6,871 bases of DNA, taken from NCBI GenBank assembly GCA_041601535.1, contig JBFIHZ010000224.1, positions 1 through 6,871 of the forward strand, given 5' to 3'. A program made the translations under genes and the position numbers. Under the pieces are notes generated by a model, which saw only the letters and a list, made by a program, of their open reading frames with translations, was not told where the DNA came from and searched no databases. Positions 5,905-6,871 of this stretch are shown here, piece after piece (the first letter of the stretch is position 1; each line of letters begins with the position of its first letter). Source of the stretch: JBFIHZ01 sp041601535 (lineage in GTDB: Bacteria > Pseudomonadota > Gammaproteobacteria > Xanthomonadales > SZUA-36).

Positions 5905-6871
5905 TCAGTCGGCCACGCTTACAAGTTCATCAATCACCGTGGTGGCGTAGGCGCCTGCTGGTAACGTGAATTCCAGTTTCAGGCCGTCGTCATCGAATTG
6001 CCATTGCAAGTCAGCCACCGGCAACCTCAGGGCGCGCCGTGATGCGTCCACACCAGCCTTGCCCAGGGCTTCGATCACGTCCCCATACGGCTGTAATACG
6101 TCATTTTCCAGCTCGGCGGCGCGACGTTCCGGCAGCATGCCACCACGCCCCGGCAGCGGCCCGGTGGGGTGCAGATCAAAATCCCGGCAGCGCTGAGACA
6201 GTTCCTCATCCGGCAATTGGCAGACAAACACTGATCGGGATCCTGCCAGCGCGGCTATTTCACCATCCAGCAGCAGATTCCAGTTCGCCTGCTCCACCCG
6301 CCGGGCCAGTACCTGGTTGAACAGGAAACTGCGCACCGCAGACAGGTAGAGGCTGCGTTTGTTGCGCGGCAGGCGGCCACCCGACTGCAACCAGCGTACC
6401 CCGGCCGACACATTGCGTCCGCCGTGTCCAAAGCGCTGGGCACCAAAATAATTCGGCAGCCCGCAGTCACGCATGCGCTGCAAGCGCTGTTGCAACCGCT
6501 CCTGCTGACCCGTATCAGCCGACAACTCGCGCAACAGGATAAGGAAATGATTGCCCCGCAAGGCGCCGCGCTTGAGCTTGCGCCCGTGGGGTATGGCCTG
6601 CAGAATACGCACCCCGTCAATCTGCCAGGCAGCCCAGTCATCTACATCTGGCGGTGGCTGCGGTAGCGAAAACCATTGCCGGGTCACCGCGTGCCGGTCT
6701 TTCATGCCGGCAAAGCCCACATCACGCGCGGTGCAACCGGCCGCACGCGCCAACTGGGTGGCTACCCAGTCGGTATTGGCGCCGCGCTTTTCCACTTCCA
6801 GCCACAGGTGGCTGCCCTCGCCAGTGGGCGTGATCAGCGGCAATTCGGTGACCTGGAAGTCCTCCGGCCGG
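5905..6871 (-). CDS. truD: tRNA pseudouridine(13) synthase TruD (5' end cut by window edge)
   Basis: TruD converts uridine 13 of several tRNAs to pseudouridine. The frame is open to the right edge, beginning in RPEDFQVTEL (6870-6841), which matches the conserved PEDF block near residue 25 of the E. coli enzyme; about 22 N-terminal residues are therefore missing. The TTG at 6843 is internal and not the start. The catalytic aspartate lies in GFAGMKDRHAVT, at the spacing expected for D80 of E. coli TruD. NYFGAQRFG, NKRSLYLSAVRSFLFNQ and the C-terminal LPAGAYATTVIDELV are all present, and the variable TRUD insertion domain lies between them. The enzyme looks intact. In many gammaproteobacteria truD sits between ispF and surE. 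Here the next gene downstream on the strand is the FHA gene, so the usual truD-surE order is broken. Confidence 0.97.
   Translation of the reverse strand, partial: RPEDFQVTELPLITPTGEGSHLWLEVEKRGANTDWVATQLARAAGCTARDVGFAGMKDRHAVTRQWFSLPQPPPDVDDWAAWQIDGVRILQAIPHGRKLKRGALRGNHFLILLRELSADTGQQERLQQRLQRMRDCGLPNYFGAQRFGHGGRNVSAGVRWLQSGGRLPRNKRSLYLSAVRSFLFNQVLARRVEQANWNLLLDGEIAALAGSRSVFVCQLPDEELSQRCRDFDLHPTGPLPGRGGMLPERRAAELENDVLQPYGDVIEALGKAGVDASRRALRLPVADLQWQFDDDGLKLEFTLPAGAYATTVIDELVSVAD

Overview
The window looks like ordinary chromosome from a GC-rich gammaproteobacterium. The grounds are a TruD enzyme very close in motif order to the E. coli protein, Shine-Dalgarno starts with ATGA-type gene overlaps, and GldA/GldF-like ABC genes of the kind common in marine and pseudomonad-like gammaproteobacteria. 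I cannot name a genus. There is no phage, transposase, tRNA, rRNA or CRISPR array.

Layout from left to right. Positions 1-1673 (minus) carry a two-gene ABC-2 exporter operon: an ATPase, then an overlapping membrane permease that runs off the left edge. Positions 1674-2096 are a 423-base gap without a convincing gene. It holds a perfect 16-bp tandem repeat and a possible 16-codon leader ORF that overlaps the ATPase start. Positions 2097-2336 (plus) encode a 79-residue membrane-anchored coiled-coil protein resembling PspB. It converges on a DesK/LiaS-type histidine kinase and NarL/LiaR-type response regulator (4205-2395, minus), which overlap by ATGA and end in a plausible intrinsic terminator. 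Divergent from the kinase is a two-gene plus-strand unit (4299-5380): an unnamed small HExxH protein and a RimJ/RimL-type acetyltransferase. Converging on these from the right (minus) are truD, cut by the window's right edge, and a small FHA-domain protein with a C-terminal membrane segment.

How the parts may work together. The kinase and regulator form a complete membrane-sensing system. The PspB-like protein and the ABC-2 exporter next to it would suit a cell-envelope stress response, but this rests on neighbourhood only. The two least-explained proteins are the HExxH protein, whose motif order recalls ImmA/IrrE-type metallopeptidases, and the FHA protein, which has lost several residues normally needed to bind phosphothreonine. 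I see no strong evidence for a wholly new multi-gene system. The HExxH-GNAT pair is the best candidate for something undescribed.
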